64,000 nt of DNA from Prochlorococcus sp. AG-355-J23 (GTDB lineage: Bacteria > Cyanobacteriota > Cyanobacteriia > PCC-6307 > Cyanobiaceae), in the NCBI GenBank assembly GCA_003278705.1, contig QCDR01000005.1, positions 18,794-82,793 on the forward strand, given 5' to 3'. Both the position numbers and the translations under genes were made by a program. The notes beneath the pieces are model-generated. The model did no database searches. It had not been told where the DNA came from and saw nothing but the letters and a program-made list of their open reading frames with translations. Below are positions 11,541 to 23,671 of the stretch, one piece after another (the first letter of the stretch is position 1; each line of letters begins with the position of its first letter).

Positions 11541-12800
11541 ATGACTAATACTGATTCTGATAATTCTCGTGAATGGGCTGCACAAGCTTATGCGCTTTTA
11601 AAAAAACGACAGGAAGAGCAAAAGCAAGAATTAAAGAAACAGGAAGAGCAAAAGCAAGAATTAAAGAAACAGGAAGAGCAAAAGCAAGAATTAAAGAAAC
11701 AGGAAGAGCAAAAGCAAGAATTGCTTGAAATTCCTAATAAAGAAAATATTGCTGGACAGTCTAAAACTGTTCCTGAAGCTGAATTAGGCGAATTTGATGA
11801 TAATTTTACTTGGTCTGCAATGGTATTAGCTGCTCAAGGAAAAAAAATAAATCAAATATCGATTGATGAAATTGATTGGTTAACTAAGTTGCGGAGAGGA
11901 TTAGAAGAAACCCGAAAAGGATTTGTTACTGAATTATTGGATAAATTGGGAGATGATCCTCTTACTCCTGAATCTCTTGATGATTTAGAGACTCTATTAA
12001 TAAGAGCTGATGTGGGGATTGATTCAACCGATAAAGTTATAAGTTCTCTTAGAACAAAATTAAATGAGGAAGTCGTGGGTGGAGAAGCAGGAATAAAATT
12101 CTTGAAGAAGGAATTAAAATTAATTATCGATAAACCAATTAAAAATTCGGGCTCTGATATTTTAGTTCCCCAAAAGGGTAAGTTAAATGTCTGGTTATTA
12201 GTAGGAGTTAATGGTGTTGGTAAAACTACTACATTAGGAAAATTAGCATATTTGTCATCAAAAAGTAATTATAAAACTTTGATTGCTGCTGCTGATACTT
12301 TTAGGGCGGCCGCAGTAGAACAACTTAAAGTGTGGGGAGATAGAAGTAATGTTGAAGTTATATCTAATCAATCAAAAAATGCTGATCCAGCTGCTGTAGT
12401 TTTTGATGCGATTAATTCTGCAAAAAAAAGAAACATTGATTTATTACTTGTTGACACAGCTGGTAGATTGCAAACAAAAAACAATTTGATGGATGAATTA
12501 GCAAAAATAAAAAAAATTATTGATAAAAAGGTCCCTGATGCAATTGTTGAATCATTATTAGTTTTAGATGCAAGTCAGGGACAAAATGGCTTAAAACAAG
12601 CAAAAAGTTTCGCTAAATCAGCAGATTTAAGTGGAGCAATTATTACAAAATTAGATGGCACTTCTAGAGGAGGTGTCTCTTTAGCTGTATCTGAAGAAGT
12701 AAATTTGCCTATAAGGTTTATTGGGGCCGGAGAAGGTATAAAAGATTTGAGACCTTTTAATAGTTATGAATTTGTAGAGGCTATGCTTGCAGATAAATAA
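11541..12800 (+). CDS. ftsY: Signal recognition particle receptor FtsY
   Basis: GVNGVGKTTTLGKLA, DTFRAAAVEQLKVW, DTAGRLQTKNNLMDEL, TKLDGTSRGG motifs. Confidence 0.96.
   Translation: MTNTDSDNSREWAAQAYALLKKRQEEQKQELKKQEEQKQELKKQEEQKQELKKQEEQKQELLEIPNKENIAGQSKTVPEAELGEFDDNFTWSAMVLAAQGKKINQISIDEIDWLTKLRRGLEETRKGFVTELLDKLGDDPLTPESLDDLETLLIRADVGIDSTDKVISSLRTKLNEEVVGGEAGIKFLKKELKLIIDKPIKNSGSDILVPQKGKLNVWLLVGVNGVGKTTTLGKLAYLSSKSNYKTLIAAADTFRAAAVEQLKVWGDRSNVEVISNQSKNADPAAVVFDAINSAKKRNIDLLLVDTAGRLQTKNNLMDELAKIKKIIDKKVPDAIVESLLVLDASQGQNGLKQAKSFAKSADLSGAIITKLDGTSRGGVSLAVSEEVNLPIRFIGAGEGIKDLRPFNSYEFVEAMLADK
11611..11722 (+). repeat. Perfect 30-bp tandem repeat (3 full units plus a 22-bp partial) in the ftsY acidic N-terminal region
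   Basis: Unit aggaagagcaaaagcaagaattaaagaaac at 11611, 11641 and 11671, partial at 11701; encodes repeated EEQKQELKKQ. Confidence 0.97.
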
Positions 12801-12867
12801 ATATTAAATCAATTTTTTTTAAAAACTTAAATTTAATGTTAAAACATATTTATCTATTAGATTTGTT

Positions 12868-14211
12868 TTGACAAATAATCAAAAAGAAAAAATATTTTCG
12901 AATAAATTTATCCAAAATTTTTTAGAAAACGATCCTAAAGTAACTCTAAAAAATAAATATAAATTTGCTGAAATTGCATCTTCCTTAGCATATTATTTAA
13001 AATCATTTTCCAACATAAATAAACTATTAGATTATGTATGCTTAATTTTTAAACATATTTTTTCTGAGAATATAATCTTAATTATTCCTTTGAATTATGA
13101 GGGAGAAATATGGAATGAAAATATAAAAATTTCTGTTAATCATGAATTTTTAACAATTCAAGAAGAGATTAATAGTTTTTTGGATCAATTTCATTTTGCA
13201 AAAAATTTTAAAATAAAAGAAATCCTGACTTTTGAAAATGCTTTAAAAAATAAATTTAAAGATTATAAAATTGAACCAAAAAAAATTATATCTAGAGGCA
13301 AATGTAGGGGATTTATTTATATTTTTAGCGCAGATATTTCAAGACCATCGATTACTGAAGATAGTAATTTTAACTTTATTAAAAATTGTCTAGCTGTTGG
13401 ATTAGAAAATCACTTCTTAATAAAAACAAAGAAAAAGCATGAAAATGTTGATAGAGAAATTTCCACTGGTGCTGAAATTCAATCTCAATTACTCCCGGAT
13501 TATTGTCCAATTATCCACGGTATAGACCTTGCTGCACATTGTAGACCAGCTCTTCAGCTCGGTGGAGATTACTATGATTTTATGTGCTTAAAGACGAATA
13601 TCTCTGAAAAAAGGAAAGAAAAATCAAGATGGGCATTTGTAATAGGTGATGTCATGGGTAAAGGGATTCCAGCCGGTCTTTTAATGACTATGTTAAGAGG
13701 AATGCTACGTGCAGAGGTTCTTACAGGTCTGCCTCCAGATAGAATTTTGCATGATTTGAATCAGCTAGCAATAAATGATTTAGATCAATCGCATAGATTT
13801 GTGACATTATTTTACTCAGATTATGATCCTAGAACTAGAAAATTGAGATTTGCAAATGCAGCACATAATCCTCCTCTGCTTTGGAAAAGTTCAGATCAGA
13901 AAATTATTAAATTAGATGCAAAAGGATTTGTACTCGGACTACAAAAAGATGCTGAATATCATTGTGGTGAAATCAAGCTTAATCAAAATGATTTAGTTCT
14001 TTATTATACCGACGGAGTAATTGATACTTCTAACTCTTTAGGACAAAGATTTGATGAGGAAAGATTAATTAAAACCCTTACAAAATTATGCAAGCAATCT
14101 TATACATCACAAGAAATTTTAAATAAAATATTTAAAAAGTTAGATGATTTTACAGGGCAAAATAGACATCTTGAAGATGATGCCTCGATGGTTATTTTTC
14201 AATTGAAATAG
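12868..14211 (+). CDS. PP2C/SpoIIE-type serine phosphatase (RsbU-like)
   Basis: EIQSQLLPDYCP...GGDYYDFM...GDVMGKGIPAGLLMTMLRGMLRAE...FANAAHNPPLL...YYTDGVID. Confidence 0.9.
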   Translation: MTNNQKEKIFSNKFIQNFLENDPKVTLKNKYKFAEIASSLAYYLKSFSNINKLLDYVCLIFKHIFSENIILIIPLNYEGEIWNENIKISVNHEFLTIQEEINSFLDQFHFAKNFKIKEILTFENALKNKFKDYKIEPKKIISRGKCRGFIYIFSADISRPSITEDSNFNFIKNCLAVGLENHFLIKTKKKHENVDREISTGAEIQSQLLPDYCPIIHGIDLAAHCRPALQLGGDYYDFMCLKTNISEKRKEKSRWAFVIGDVMGKGIPAGLLMTMLRGMLRAEVLTGLPPDRILHDLNQLAINDLDQSHRFVTLFYSDYDPRTRKLRFANAAHNPPLLWKSSDQKIIKLDAKGFVLGLQKDAEYHCGEIKLNQNDLVLYYTDGVIDTSNSLGQRFDEERLIKTLTKLCKQSYTSQEILNKIFKKLDDFTGQNRHLEDDASMVIFQLK

Positions 14212-14273
14212 ATATTTTTTGTCACTTATATAAAAAAATGCTTTATTAGAGATACTTAAAGTTACTAATTGAT

Positions 14274-15653
14274 ATGGCAAAAGTTTGGAGTAAAAGGTTT
14301 GACAATGCACTTGACCCTTTTATTGAAAAGTTTAATGCCTCAATTGGTTTTGATAGAAAGCTTATTTTAGAAGATTTAGATTGCTCGATTGCTCACGCGA
14401 AAATGCTTGGTAAAACAAAAGTTTTATCCTCTGCTGAAACTTTGCAAATTATTAATGGTTTAGAGTTAATAAAAGTTGAATATTTGGAGGGTAAATTTTC
14501 TCCTAGTCCACCTTCTGAAGATATTCACTATTGCATAGAAGAAAAGCTGATAAGTTTAATTGGTGAAACTGGAAAAAAATTACACACAGGTAGAAGTAGA
14601 AATGATCAAGTAGGTACAGATATAAGATTGTGGCTAAGAAAAGAGATTGACAATATTGAAATTTTAATAACCGATTTGCAAAAATCCTTCTTAAAACTTG
14701 CGAAATCCAATATTTATACCTTAATTCCTGGATATACCCACATGCAAAGAGCTCAACCATTGTCTTTGGCTCATCACTTATTGGCTTACATAGAAATGCT
14801 CCAAAGAGACCGTGAAAGATATAAAGAAGTACGCTCAAGAGTTAATATTTCTCCTTTAGGAGCTGCAGCATTAGCTGGAACAAAAATAAAAATAGATAGG
14901 CACTTTACAGCTGCAGAATTGGGTTTTAAAAAGATTTATAAAAACAGTATTGATGCAGTAAGTGATAGAGATTTTTGTATAGAGTTTGTTTCTGCATCTG
15001 CTATATTGATGTCTCATTTAAGTAAAATTTCAGAGGAAATAATTTTATGGGTAACTGATGAATTTTCTTTTGCAAAATTAACAGATAAATGTGCCACAGG
15101 AAGTAGTTTAATGCCGCAGAAAAAAAATCCTGACGTTCCAGAATTAATAAGAGGTAAGACAGGAAGAGTATATGGACATCTCCAGGCATTGTTAACTATG
15201 GTCAAAGGGGTTCCACTTTCTTACAATAAGGATTTTCAAGAGGATAAAGAGCCAATATTTGATACTGCAGAAACAATATCTTCTTGTATTAAAGCAATGA
15301 CTATTTTAATTAATGAGGGCATTGAATTTAATATTAAAAATCTATCTGATTCCGTAGAAAACGACTTTTCTAATGCTACTGATTTGGCAGATTACTTAGT
15401 TGATAAAGATGTTCCTTTTAGAACTGCCTATCAAGTTGTTGGTCAAATGGTTAAATATTGTCTCGAGAGAAAAATGTTATTTAAAAATCTTAAAATTGAA
15501 GAATTTAAAAAATTTCATCCCGAATTTGATGAGGATGTTTTTTTGGATCTTAAACCTCTTAATGTCGTTAAATCAAGAAATAGCGAAGGCGGTACAGGTT
15601 TTGTTCAGGTAGAAAAAGAGGTAAATAATTGGCAAAAAAGATTGTTACTTTGA
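14274..15653 (+). CDS. argH: Argininosuccinate lyase
   Basis: [17 protein letters not shown] and [12 protein letters not shown] signatures. Confidence 0.97.
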   Translation: MAKVWSKRFDNALDPFIEKFNASIGFDRKLILEDLDCSIAHAKMLGKTKVLSSAETLQIINGLELIKVEYLEGKFSPSPPSEDIHYCIEEKLISLIGETGKKLHTGRSRNDQVGTDIRLWLRKEIDNIEILITDLQKSFLKLAKSNIYTLIPGYTHMQRAQPLSLAHHLLAYIEMLQRDRERYKEVRSRVNISPLGAAALAGTKIKIDRHFTAAELGFKKIYKNSIDAVSDRDFCIEFVSASAILMSHLSKISEEIILWVTDEFSFAKLTDKCATGSSLMPQKKNPDVPELIRGKTGRVYGHLQALLTMVKGVPLSYNKDFQEDKEPIFDTAETISSCIKAMTILINEGIEFNIKNLSDSVENDFSNATDLADYLVDKDVPFRTAYQVVGQMVKYCLERKMLFKNLKIEEFKKFHPEFDEDVFLDLKPLNVVKSRNSEGGTGFVQVEKEVNNWQKRLLL

Positions 15654-15764
15654 ATCTCAATTATTTTTTTTACAACAAGGGTATGCTTTGAAGTAGAATA
15701 GTAAAGCAAAGTTATAAGACTACTAATTGTAGTTTTTTTAGGTAAATTTTTTGTTGAGTTTAAA

Positions 15765-16223
15765 GTGAGTATTTTTGTTGGCAATTTGCCGTTCCGCGCA
15801 GAGCGTGAAGATGTTATACAGTTGTTCGCCCCTTTTGGTGAGGTTCTAAATTGTTCTCTTCCCTTGGAGAGAGATACTGGAAGGAAAAGAGGATTCGCAT
15901 TTATTGAAATGGCAGATGAATCGATTGAGTCAAAAGCTATTGATGGTTTGCAAGGCACGGAACTTATGGGTAGACCTTTAAGAATTAATAAAGCTGAACC
16001 TAGAAGTTCTGGTGGTTCTCGTAGAGGAGGAAGAGGCGGTAACAATGGAGGCTACGGCGGTGGTAATGGATCTAATACTAACGCTAACAAATCTTCTGGA
16101 GCAGAAGGTTGGGAAGACAGAAGTTATGGAAATTCTTCTGATAATTCTGAATATGAAAATGGGAGGAGCAGAAGAAAAAGGGGAGTATCTAATGAGAGTA
16201 ATGCTTCAAACGAGACAAATTAA
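15765..16223 (+). CDS. RRM-type RNA-binding protein with Gly-rich C-terminus
   Basis: SIFVGNLPFRAEREDVIQLF / KRGFAFIEM RNP motifs followed by GGSRRGGRGGNNGGYGGGNG. Confidence 0.92.
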   Translation: MSIFVGNLPFRAEREDVIQLFAPFGEVLNCSLPLERDTGRKRGFAFIEMADESIESKAIDGLQGTELMGRPLRINKAEPRSSGGSRRGGRGGNNGGYGGGNGSNTNANKSSGAEGWEDRSYGNSSDNSEYENGRSRRKRGVSNESNASNETN

Positions 16224-17224
16224 TAACCCATTTCTTCAAGCTCTGTTGTTAATTTAAATAGATATTCAATATTTAATTCTTTTTTAATAGATTTATTTGA
16301 AATTTGATTTCTCCAAATTTTAGCTTTTGGTATACCTTCAACTAAATTTATAAGATGTTTACAAATATCCCAAGATTTTCCTCCATTACTTAAATGCTTT
16401 TCTATGTATGGAATTAAGGAGAATAAAATTTTTGAAGCAGATTTGGGTTTTTTATTAATTCCATAAATCTTATGGTCAATTTCAGACCATCTCAAGGGAT
16501 GTTTATAAATTGATCGTCCAATCATGACCCCATCAAAATCATTCAAGGCTTTTAATGATTCATCGATATTTGTTAAACCCCCATTGATTTCTATTAATAA
16601 GTCTGGGTTTAATTTTTTTAATTTTTTTACTACATCATAATTTAGTGGCGGTATGGTCCTATTTTGTTTTGGATTTAGACCTTTTAATATGGCTTTCCTT
16701 GCATGAACGGTAAATCTTTCTGCACCAGCATTTGCAATAATTCTTACGAAATTATTCAAGTTAACGAAACTATCATCATTGTCTATACCGATTCTGTGTT
16801 TGATCGTAACCGGTAAGTTGCAATTATTTTTTAAGGATTCTATACATTTTGCTACTTTTTTAGGGTCTTTCATAAGTGAAGCGCCAAAATTTCCAGAACA
16901 CACTCTTGGACTCGGACAACCAACATTAAAGTTTATTTCGTCATAACCCCAATCTTGAGCCATTTGGGCTGCCTCTTTAAGTATTTTAGGATCGTCTCCA
17001 CCAAACTGAATTGATATCGGATGTTCTTCATCATTAAAATCTAGAAAGTTTTCTTTTTTATTCGTATAAACTAAACTCTGGGCTACAATCATTTCCGTAT
17101 ACAATAAAGCTTCAGAACTGATTTTTCTCATTATCATTCTGAAGTGTTTATCAGTACAATCCATCATTGGAGCAATACTTAATTTATGAATATTTTTTAT
17201 AGAATTAGGCTGAATGAAATTCAT
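16220..17224 (-). CDS. dusA: tRNA-dihydrouridine synthase (DusA type)
   Basis: LSIAPMMDCTDKHFRMIMR, FNVGCPSPRVCSGNFGASLM, GVMIGRSIYKHP. Confidence 0.9.
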   Translation of the reverse strand: MNFIQPNSIKNIHKLSIAPMMDCTDKHFRMIMRKISSEALLYTEMIVAQSLVYTNKKENFLDFNDEEHPISIQFGGDDPKILKEAAQMAQDWGYDEINFNVGCPSPRVCSGNFGASLMKDPKKVAKCIESLKNNCNLPVTIKHRIGIDNDDSFVNLNNFVRIIANAGAERFTVHARKAILKGLNPKQNRTIPPLNYDVVKKLKKLNPDLLIEINGGLTNIDESLKALNDFDGVMIGRSIYKHPLRWSEIDHKIYGINKKPKSASKILFSLIPYIEKHLSNGGKSWDICKHLINLVEGIPKAKIWRNQISNKSIKKELNIEYLFKLTTELEEMGY

Positions 17225-17246
17225 TACTTTTTTGTGATTTAAATAT

Positions 17247-17741
17247 ATGAATCAATTTCTATCAAGAAGAACTTTTATTCTAATTCCTACGATGTCAATT
17301 TTAAAAATAATTTTTAAACCCATCCAAGTATTAGCATCTTCACTAGCTTCTAAACAAGAGTGGAATTTCTCAAAAGACGAATGGAAAGCCAGGCTTAGTC
17401 CAGAATCCTATTATATTTTGAGGGAGGAAGGGACTGAAAGAGCTTTTAGCAGCTTATTAAATAATGAGAAAAGAAAAGGATTTTTTCACTGTGCAGGATG
17501 CGATTTGCCGCTTTTTTCCTCAGATAAAAAGTTTGATAGTGGTACAGGATGGCCAAGTTTTTGGGATTCAATTCAAGGATCAGTAGAAACAAAAGTTGAT
17601 TTCAAGTTAATAGTCCCTAGAACTGAATATCATTGCTCTAGATGCGGAGGTCATCAAGGACATGTTTTCAATGATGGTCCACTTCCTACTGGCAAAAGAT
17701 ACTGCAATAATGGATTGGCATTAAGGTTTGTTCCTGACTAA
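17247..17741 (+). CDS. msrB: Peptide-methionine (R)-S-oxide reductase
   Basis: [11 protein letters not shown]...[12 protein letters not shown]...[19 protein letters not shown]...[11 protein letters not shown]. Confidence 0.95.
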   Translation: MNQFLSRRTFILIPTMSILKIIFKPIQVLASSLASKQEWNFSKDEWKARLSPESYYILREEGTERAFSSLLNNEKRKGFFHCAGCDLPLFSSDKKFDSGTGWPSFWDSIQGSVETKVDFKLIVPRTEYHCSRCGGHQGHVFNDGPLPTGKRYCNNGLALRFVPD

Positions 17742-17815
17742 ATATTTGTGCGGCCTTCCGCAACTTGTTTTGTGCATCACTTTATTGGAGAATAGTTTTA
17801 TTAAATTTTAGAAAA

Positions 17816-18535
17816 ATGATTGAAAATCAATCAGACAATATTGCTAATAAAGAAATTGATGATTCTATCCAGGATAATGTTCCTGAGGATATATCATCTA
17901 CTCAAAATTCAACCACCGAAAATGATGAATTATCTGCTCAAAAAACAGAAGAAATAAATACTGAAGAATTAAAAAATACTATTTCAAATAATGATGCAAG
18001 ATTAGAGCAATTAGAAAAAGAGCATGAAACATTAAAAAATCAATATATAAGGATTTCAGCAGATTTTGACAATTTCAGAAAAAGGCAGTCTAGAGATCAG
18101 GACGATTTAAAAATTCAACTCGTTTCAAAGACTTTAACTGCAATTCTTCCTATTGTTGATAATTTTGAGAGAGCAAGACAACAACTTAAACCAGAAAGTG
18201 AAGAAGCCCAAGCTCTTCATAGAAGTTATCAAGGATTGTATAAACAATTGGTAGAAGTTTTAAAACAACAGGGAGTTTCACCCATGAGAGTTGTTGGTCA
18301 GCAATTTGATCCAAACTTGCATGAAGCTGTATTAAGAGAACCTAGTGAAGAGTTTGAAGAGGATTTTATTATTGAAGAATTACAGCGAGGATATCATCTA
18401 GAAGGTAAGGTTTTGAGACATGCATTGGTTAAGGTTTCTATGGGACCTGGCAAACAAAATTCACAACAGGAAGTAGAACAGGATACAGTTGAAGGGGATG
18501 TTAATTCAGAGGCAAATACTTCTGAAGATGTATAA
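17816..18535 (+). CDS. grpE: Nucleotide exchange factor GrpE
   Basis: Track ORF starts at 17765, but the in-frame ATG at 17816 (MIENQSDN) fits better; [16 protein letters not shown]...[10 protein letters not shown]...[16 protein letters not shown]. Confidence 0.94.
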   Translation: MIENQSDNIANKEIDDSIQDNVPEDISSTQNSTTENDELSAQKTEEINTEELKNTISNNDARLEQLEKEHETLKNQYIRISADFDNFRKRQSRDQDDLKIQLVSKTLTAILPIVDNFERARQQLKPESEEAQALHRSYQGLYKQLVEVLKQQGVSPMRVVGQQFDPNLHEAVLREPSEEFEEDFIIEELQRGYHLEGKVLRHALVKVSMGPGKQNSQQEVEQDTVEGDVNSEANTSEDV

Positions 18536-18564
18536 ATTCCAAATTCTTATTTGAGCATTATCTA

Positions 18565-19692
18565 ATGGCTGATTTTTACCAAATACTTGGAGTTTCAAGA
18601 GATGCTGATGCTGATACCTTAAAAAGGGCTTATAGAAAATTAGCACGACAATACCATCCTGATGTTAATAAAGAACCTGGAGCGGAAGATAAATTTAAAG
18701 AAATTGGTAAGGCTTACGAAGCATTAGCTGATCCTGAAACTAGAGCAAGATATGACCAATTTGGAGAGGCTGGCCTTGGGGGTGCAGCTGGAATGCCTGA
18801 TATGGGAGATATGGGTGGCTTTGCAGATTTATTTGAAACTTTTTTCAATGGCTTTGGGGGGCAAAATCCACAAGGAGGAAGAACACAAAGAAGAGGTCCT
18901 CAACAAGGTGATGATCTAAGGTATGACCTTAATGTTGACTTTAAAGATGCAATTTTTGGCCAACAAAGAGAAATTAAAATTCCTCATTTGGAGACATGTG
19001 AAGTCTGTAGGGGAACAGGTGCAAAACCAGGAACCGGTCCCAAAACTTGTTCAACATGTGGTGGAAGTGGACAAGTTAGAAGAGCTACAAGAACACCTTT
19101 TGGTAATTTCACACAAGTAGCTGAATGTCCTTCATGTAATGGTGTTGGCCAGATAATTGCAGATCCATGTGTAACTTGCGGTGGAAATGGCGTAAAGCAA
19201 GTCAGAAAAAAATTAAGAATTAATATTCCTGCAGGAGTTGATACTGGTACTAAATTAAGAGTTTCCGGCGAGGGAAATGTTGGTTTGAAAGGAGGTCCAC
19301 CTGGAGATCTTTATGTTTTTATAAAGGTTAAGAATGATTCAAAACTTAAAAGAGATGGTGTAACTATTTACTCAGAAATAGCAGTAAGTTATTTACAGGC
19401 TATTTTAGGTGACACTGTTGAAATTACTACTGTTGATGGAAATGTTAATTTAAAAATTCCAAGTGGTACGCAGCCAAATACAACTCTTTCTCTTGAGAAT
19501 AAAGGAGTACCTAGACTGGGTAATCCGGTTGCAAGAGGAAATCATGAAGTCTTAGTAAAAGTAAAATTACCGACTCGTATAACCGACGCAGAACGAGAGC
19601 TTTTAGAGGGTTTAGCTTCTCAATATTCAGATAAAAATATTAATTCCAGTAGTGGACTTTTTAGTAAATTATTTGGTAAAGAATCTTCATGA
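18565..19692 (+). CDS. dnaJ: Chaperone DnaJ
   Basis: [33 protein letters not shown] plus four CxxCxGxG zinc-binding repeats. Confidence 0.96.
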   Translation: MADFYQILGVSRDADADTLKRAYRKLARQYHPDVNKEPGAEDKFKEIGKAYEALADPETRARYDQFGEAGLGGAAGMPDMGDMGGFADLFETFFNGFGGQNPQGGRTQRRGPQQGDDLRYDLNVDFKDAIFGQQREIKIPHLETCEVCRGTGAKPGTGPKTCSTCGGSGQVRRATRTPFGNFTQVAECPSCNGVGQIIADPCVTCGGNGVKQVRKKLRINIPAGVDTGTKLRVSGEGNVGLKGGPPGDLYVFIKVKNDSKLKRDGVTIYSEIAVSYLQAILGDTVEITTVDGNVNLKIPSGTQPNTTLSLENKGVPRLGNPVARGNHEVLVKVKLPTRITDAERELLEGLASQYSDKNINSSSGLFSKLFGKESS

Positions 19693-19919
19693 CTTCCTTA
19701 AAGCATTTGGATCTTAAATCTGTTCCATGTCCTTTAAATGTAGTCAAAATTAAATTGGCTTTGGAGAAGTTATCTAAAAATGAGCAACTTATTGTTGAAC
19801 TAGATAAAGGTGAACCTGAAGAAATGGTATTAAACAACTTAAGAGAGATGGGATGGCTCTTTAAACAAATTAAAGAAAATGAAAAATTTATAAAAATAAA
19901 AATATTGAATGAAAATTAA
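19689..19919 (+). CDS. TusA-family sulfurtransferase-like protein
   Basis: [22 protein letters not shown] (CPxN/P TusA motif). Confidence 0.8.
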   Translation: MTSLKHLDLKSVPCPLNVVKIKLALEKLSKNEQLIVELDKGEPEEMVLNNLREMGWLFKQIKENEKFIKIKILNEN

Positions 19920-20826
19920 TAGTAAATATTTAGGTTTAGTTACAAAAAAATTTAATGATTTTTTTTTAGTTGATTTAAAAAATCAAGAAAACTCTGGAAA
20001 TAGCGAGAAATTTTTATCTAAGGTTAAGAAGTCTATAAATTTCAAGGATCAATTAATTTATGTTGGAGACGAAGTAGCGATTGAAAAAATTGATTTTAAA
20101 AGTAAACGCGCAGTGATAACAAGTCTAAAAAAAAGAAAAAATCTTTTAGTTAGACCCTCAGTTGCAAATATTTCTAACATATACGTTACTTTTTCCGTTG
20201 AAGAACCAGAGTTAAATTTATCTCAAGTTAATAGGTTTTTGATATCAGCAGAATCAATGGGAGTTGAAGTCTCATTAGTTTTGACAAAGTGTGATTTAAT
20301 TTCTGATAAAAGAAGATCATATCTAATTGATAAATTTGAGAAATGGGGTTACCAAGTAATAACTTTAAATTTACAGAAATCTGAATGTTTTAAAAATTTA
20401 TTAGCCGAGTTAAAGCAAAAAGAATGTTCAATTTTTATGGGCCCTTCAGGCGTTGGCAAAACTACTTTGCTAAATATGATTATTCCAGGTCTTCAAAATA
20501 GTACTTCTCCAGTTTCCAATAAAATTAAGAGAGGAAAAAATACTACTCGAAATGTTGAGTTATTTTCTATGTCAAATCAAAGTTACATTGTGGATACTCC
20601 TGGTTTTAATATGCAACCCCTAGATGTTGATATTAAGTTGTTACCAAATCTTTATTCAGAAATATATAAACAGGTAATCGAAGAAGGAATTAAGTGTAAA
20701 TTTCGTAATTGCTTACATTTAAACGATGAGGGATGTAATTTAAATAAATCCTTCGAAAGATATTCTTTTTATAAAGAAATGATTGAGTCGTCTAAGAGTC
20801 ACTATTATCAAAACCAGGAAGATTAA
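19909..20826 (+). CDS. rsgA: Ribosome small-subunit GTPase RsgA
   Basis: Circularly permuted GTPase motifs [23 protein letters not shown], plus C-terminal Cys/His zinc motif [14 protein letters not shown]. Confidence 0.92.
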   Translation: MKINSKYLGLVTKKFNDFFLVDLKNQENSGNSEKFLSKVKKSINFKDQLIYVGDEVAIEKIDFKSKRAVITSLKKRKNLLVRPSVANISNIYVTFSVEEPELNLSQVNRFLISAESMGVEVSLVLTKCDLISDKRRSYLIDKFEKWGYQVITLNLQKSECFKNLLAELKQKECSIFMGPSGVGKTTLLNMIIPGLQNSTSPVSNKIKRGKNTTRNVELFSMSNQSYIVDTPGFNMQPLDVDIKLLPNLYSEIYKQVIEEGIKCKFRNCLHLNDEGCNLNKSFERYSFYKEMIESSKSHYYQNQED

Positions 20827-21142
20827 GATTTAATCCACCAGTCAAATCATTCATCCTTTCTTTCATAGTTGTAGTTGATAATTCATGAGCTTTTTGAATA
20901 GCTTGTAGAATGTTTTGCTCTATTTTTTCTTTATCTGCATTTAAAATATTTTCTTGTACTTCAACCTTTAAAGGAAGTTGGTTGCCACTTATCCAAACTT
21001 TTATCATCTCATCATCACTTTTGCCTTCAATCTCCATATTTTCAAGTTCATCTTGTAATTTTTGAGCATCTTGCTGAATTTGTTTAGCTTTTTTAAAAGC
21101 TTCTGTAAGTTGTCCAAAGTTAGGAAGTCCAAAACCCGCCAT
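20792..21142 (-). CDS. YbaB/EbfC nucleoid-associated protein
   Basis: [40 protein letters not shown]... Confidence 0.88.
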   Translation of the reverse strand: MAGFGLPNFGQLTEAFKKAKQIQQDAQKLQDELENMEIEGKSDDEMIKVWISGNQLPLKVEVQENILNADKEKIEQNILQAIQKAHELSTTTMKERMNDLTGGLNLNLPGFDNSDS

Positions 21143-21159
21143 TTTGTAAAAACGTTTCT

Positions 21160-22053
21160 TTAGTTAGGATAGTCAAAACCAATCATTCTTACTTCTGGTT
21201 GCAAATAAATCCCTTTGTTTTGTAGTACTTTTTGTTGAATTACTGTTATTAATTCATAAATATCTTTTGAACTTGCTGAAGAAGTATTAATTATAAAATT
21301 TGAATGCATTGTAGAAATTTCAGCACCGCCAATTTTAAATCCCTTTAAACCCATATCATCAATTATTTTTGCAGCATAATTATTTTCAGGATTTTTAAAA
21401 ACACTACCAAAACTTGGTTGATGATATGGCTGTGTTTCTGTTTTTAATTTAAGGTTATTTTTGGTTGTTTGAATTAATTTTTCTATATTTCCATTAGGTT
21501 CAAAATGTAATCTTGCACTAATAATTGATAAATCATTTCTTTGAAAAGAGCTAAATCTATATTCAAAATTGATATCTTTTTTTTCAATTTCAAGTCTTTC
21601 AAGAGTTTTATTATTAATAACTTTTACGGAAATAAGATTTTTTGCTAGCGAAAAATCACCTGTGCCAGCATTCATATAAATTGCTCCTCCTAATGTTCCT
21701 GGAATTCCGACAGCCCATTCCCCTCCTTGTAATCCATTTTTAGCAAGAAAATTAGATAATGTTGGGAGCATTACACCTGCTTCCGCTTCGATAATTCCTG
21801 AATATGGTTCTATCTTTAGTGATTTCAATTTTTTTGTACAAACAACTAAGCCTTTTATGAAAATATTATTTATTAAAAGATTTGAACCTGCGCCAATTAT
21901 TTGACATCTTTGTTTATTTAAATTAGCCCATTTTATTAGATATGAAAGTTCTTCAACGCTTCTTGGCTCAGCGAAATATTCAGCCACTCCTCCCACTTTT
22001 ATAGTTGTATAACTACTTAAATTACAGTTTTCAGAAAAAATTTTTTTATTCAT
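21160..22053 (-). CDS. murB: UDP-N-acetylenolpyruvoylglucosamine reductase
   Basis: [33 protein letters not shown] motifs. Confidence 0.95.
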   Translation of the reverse strand: MNKKIFSENCNLSSYTTIKVGGVAEYFAEPRSVEELSYLIKWANLNKQRCQIIGAGSNLLINNIFIKGLVVCTKKLKSLKIEPYSGIIEAEAGVMLPTLSNFLAKNGLQGGEWAVGIPGTLGGAIYMNAGTGDFSLAKNLISVKVINNKTLERLEIEKKDINFEYRFSSFQRNDLSIISARLHFEPNGNIEKLIQTTKNNLKLKTETQPYHQPSFGSVFKNPENNYAAKIIDDMGLKGFKIGGAEISTMHSNFIINTSSASSKDIYELITVIQQKVLQNKGIYLQPEVRMIGFDYPN

Positions 22054-22069
22054 AAATTAGTTATTAATT

Positions 22070-23479
22070 TTAATTATTTTTTTCATTTAAAATTGACCAG
22101 AAATTATGACAATCACCAGCTCCCATATTCAAAATTAAATCCCCTTTTTGAGTTAATTCGTAGAAATTCTTTGTAACTTCATAATAATTATTTATGTAAC
22201 TAACATTTTTATTTTTTTTATAAATCAAATCTGTAATAATTTTAGAAGTAATTTTGTCTTCGTTTCCTTCTCCTGCTCCATAAATACTTGTTACATAAAT
22301 AACATCTGCTTTTGATAATTCTTCAGCGAATTCTTTATTAAATTGCTTTACTCGAGAATATCTATGAGGTTGAAATAAAGCAACTAATCTATTTTTTTGA
22401 AATTCATTATTATTTTTTTGCTTAATAAATAATCTTCCTAATTTAATCGTCTCTTTTATTTCGTTTGGGTGATGAGCGTAATCATCATATAAACTTCTTT
22501 CATCTATTTGGCCTCTAAATTCAAATCTTTTTTTTGGCAGTTTCAAATATTTTAAATTTTTCTTAATTTCTATAAAATCTACTCCTATCATTCTGGAAGC
22601 TGCTATTGCTGCGGTGATATTGGATAGATTGTGTAGTCCTGGAATTGGAATATTTAAATTACTGATAAAATTTCCATTTTCATAATATTCTCCAATTGTA
22701 TACTTTGAATTAATTTCAGTCGGGATTATTGCATATGCTACGTTTTTAGCCGTAGAGTTTGACCACTTACAATTAGAATAAAAATTTTTTCTTGAGTTTT
22801 CACAATCAAAATTAAGTAATAATTTTTTAGAGTTTTTAGCGAAACTTTTAAAAGAAGATATGACTTCACTTAAATTAGAAAAGTGATCGCAATGATCAAA
22901 ATCAATGTTATTGATTATTCCAATATCAGATTTATATCTGTCAATAGTCCCATCAGATTCATCAACTTCAGCTACTAAGTATTTTGTATTTTCTAGATGA
23001 CAATTAGAGTTGTAAATAGGAATTATTCCTCCAGTTATTGAAGAAGAATTACGCGTGCATAACTCAAGTATTGTAGAAAGAAATGTACTAGTTGATGTTT
23101 TTCCGTGGCTGCCTGCTATCGCCAATGCGGTATAAGTGCGCATTAGCATTGCAAGTATCTCTGAACGATGTTTTATTGATAAATTTTTTTCTTTGCAATA
23201 CGAAAATTCTTCATTTTCTGGCTTGATCGCGGAGCTTACAACAAAATTAATCAATCTGTTGGTAAATTTTGAAGTAACAAATTCAATATTTTGTCGAACT
23301 TGAGAAGTAAAGATTACTGCGCCTAGGTTCTCCAATTTATTAGTTTCATCGTTTTTAACTAAATCAGATCCTGAAACTGAACAACCTTTTTTAAGTAAAC
23401 CTATTGCTAATGCTGACATCCCAATACCTCCGATCCCAATAAAATGGAAATGACTTTTCAAAAGTAATTTTTTATCCAA
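22070..23479 (-). CDS. murC: UDP-N-acetylmuramate-L-alanine ligase
   Basis: HFIGIGGIGMSALA, AGSHGKTSTSTFLS, DDYAHHPNEI, QPHRYSR. Confidence 0.96.
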   Translation of the reverse strand: MDKKLLLKSHFHFIGIGGIGMSALAIGLLKKGCSVSGSDLVKNDETNKLENLGAVIFTSQVRQNIEFVTSKFTNRLINFVVSSAIKPENEEFSYCKEKNLSIKHRSEILAMLMRTYTALAIAGSHGKTSTSTFLSTILELCTRNSSSITGGIIPIYNSNCHLENTKYLVAEVDESDGTIDRYKSDIGIINNIDFDHCDHFSNLSEVISSFKSFAKNSKKLLLNFDCENSRKNFYSNCKWSNSTAKNVAYAIIPTEINSKYTIGEYYENGNFISNLNIPIPGLHNLSNITAAIAASRMIGVDFIEIKKNLKYLKLPKKRFEFRGQIDERSLYDDYAHHPNEIKETIKLGRLFIKQKNNNEFQKNRLVALFQPHRYSRVKQFNKEFAEELSKADVIYVTSIYGAGEGNEDKITSKIITDLIYKKNKNVSYINNYYEVTKNFYELTQKGDLILNMGAGDCHNFWSILNEKNN

Positions 23480-23671
23480 TGTTTATCTTTTACTTAAATC
23501 AAAATAACTTCTAGGTAAAATTTTGCTATTTTTTCTTAAAAAAAATGTTTTTTTTTCTTGAATTAATACAAAACTAGACTTATTTGCTTAATAAATCAAA
23601 AAAACCTTACGTTATTGCACAAAATTCAGTATGATCAGCAACTTAGGTTAATCATTTAGAAATTATTAGTT

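Noticed and set aside
14503-14838. 111-aa minus-strand ORF inside argH
   Set aside because: Antisense to a conserved CDS
15605-16045. 146-aa minus-strand ORF over the RRM protein gene
   Set aside because: Antisense; the plus strand clearly encodes an RRM with RNP motifs
16012-16257. 81-aa plus-strand ORF in an alternate frame of the RRM Gly-rich tail
   Set aside because: Low-complexity out-of-frame reading of a real CDS
17749-17762. Short hairpin tgcgg-cctt-ccgca between msrB and grpE
   Set aside because: Only a 5-bp stem with a weak T tract; not CIRCE (TTAGCACTC-N9-GAGTGCTAA). Too weak to call
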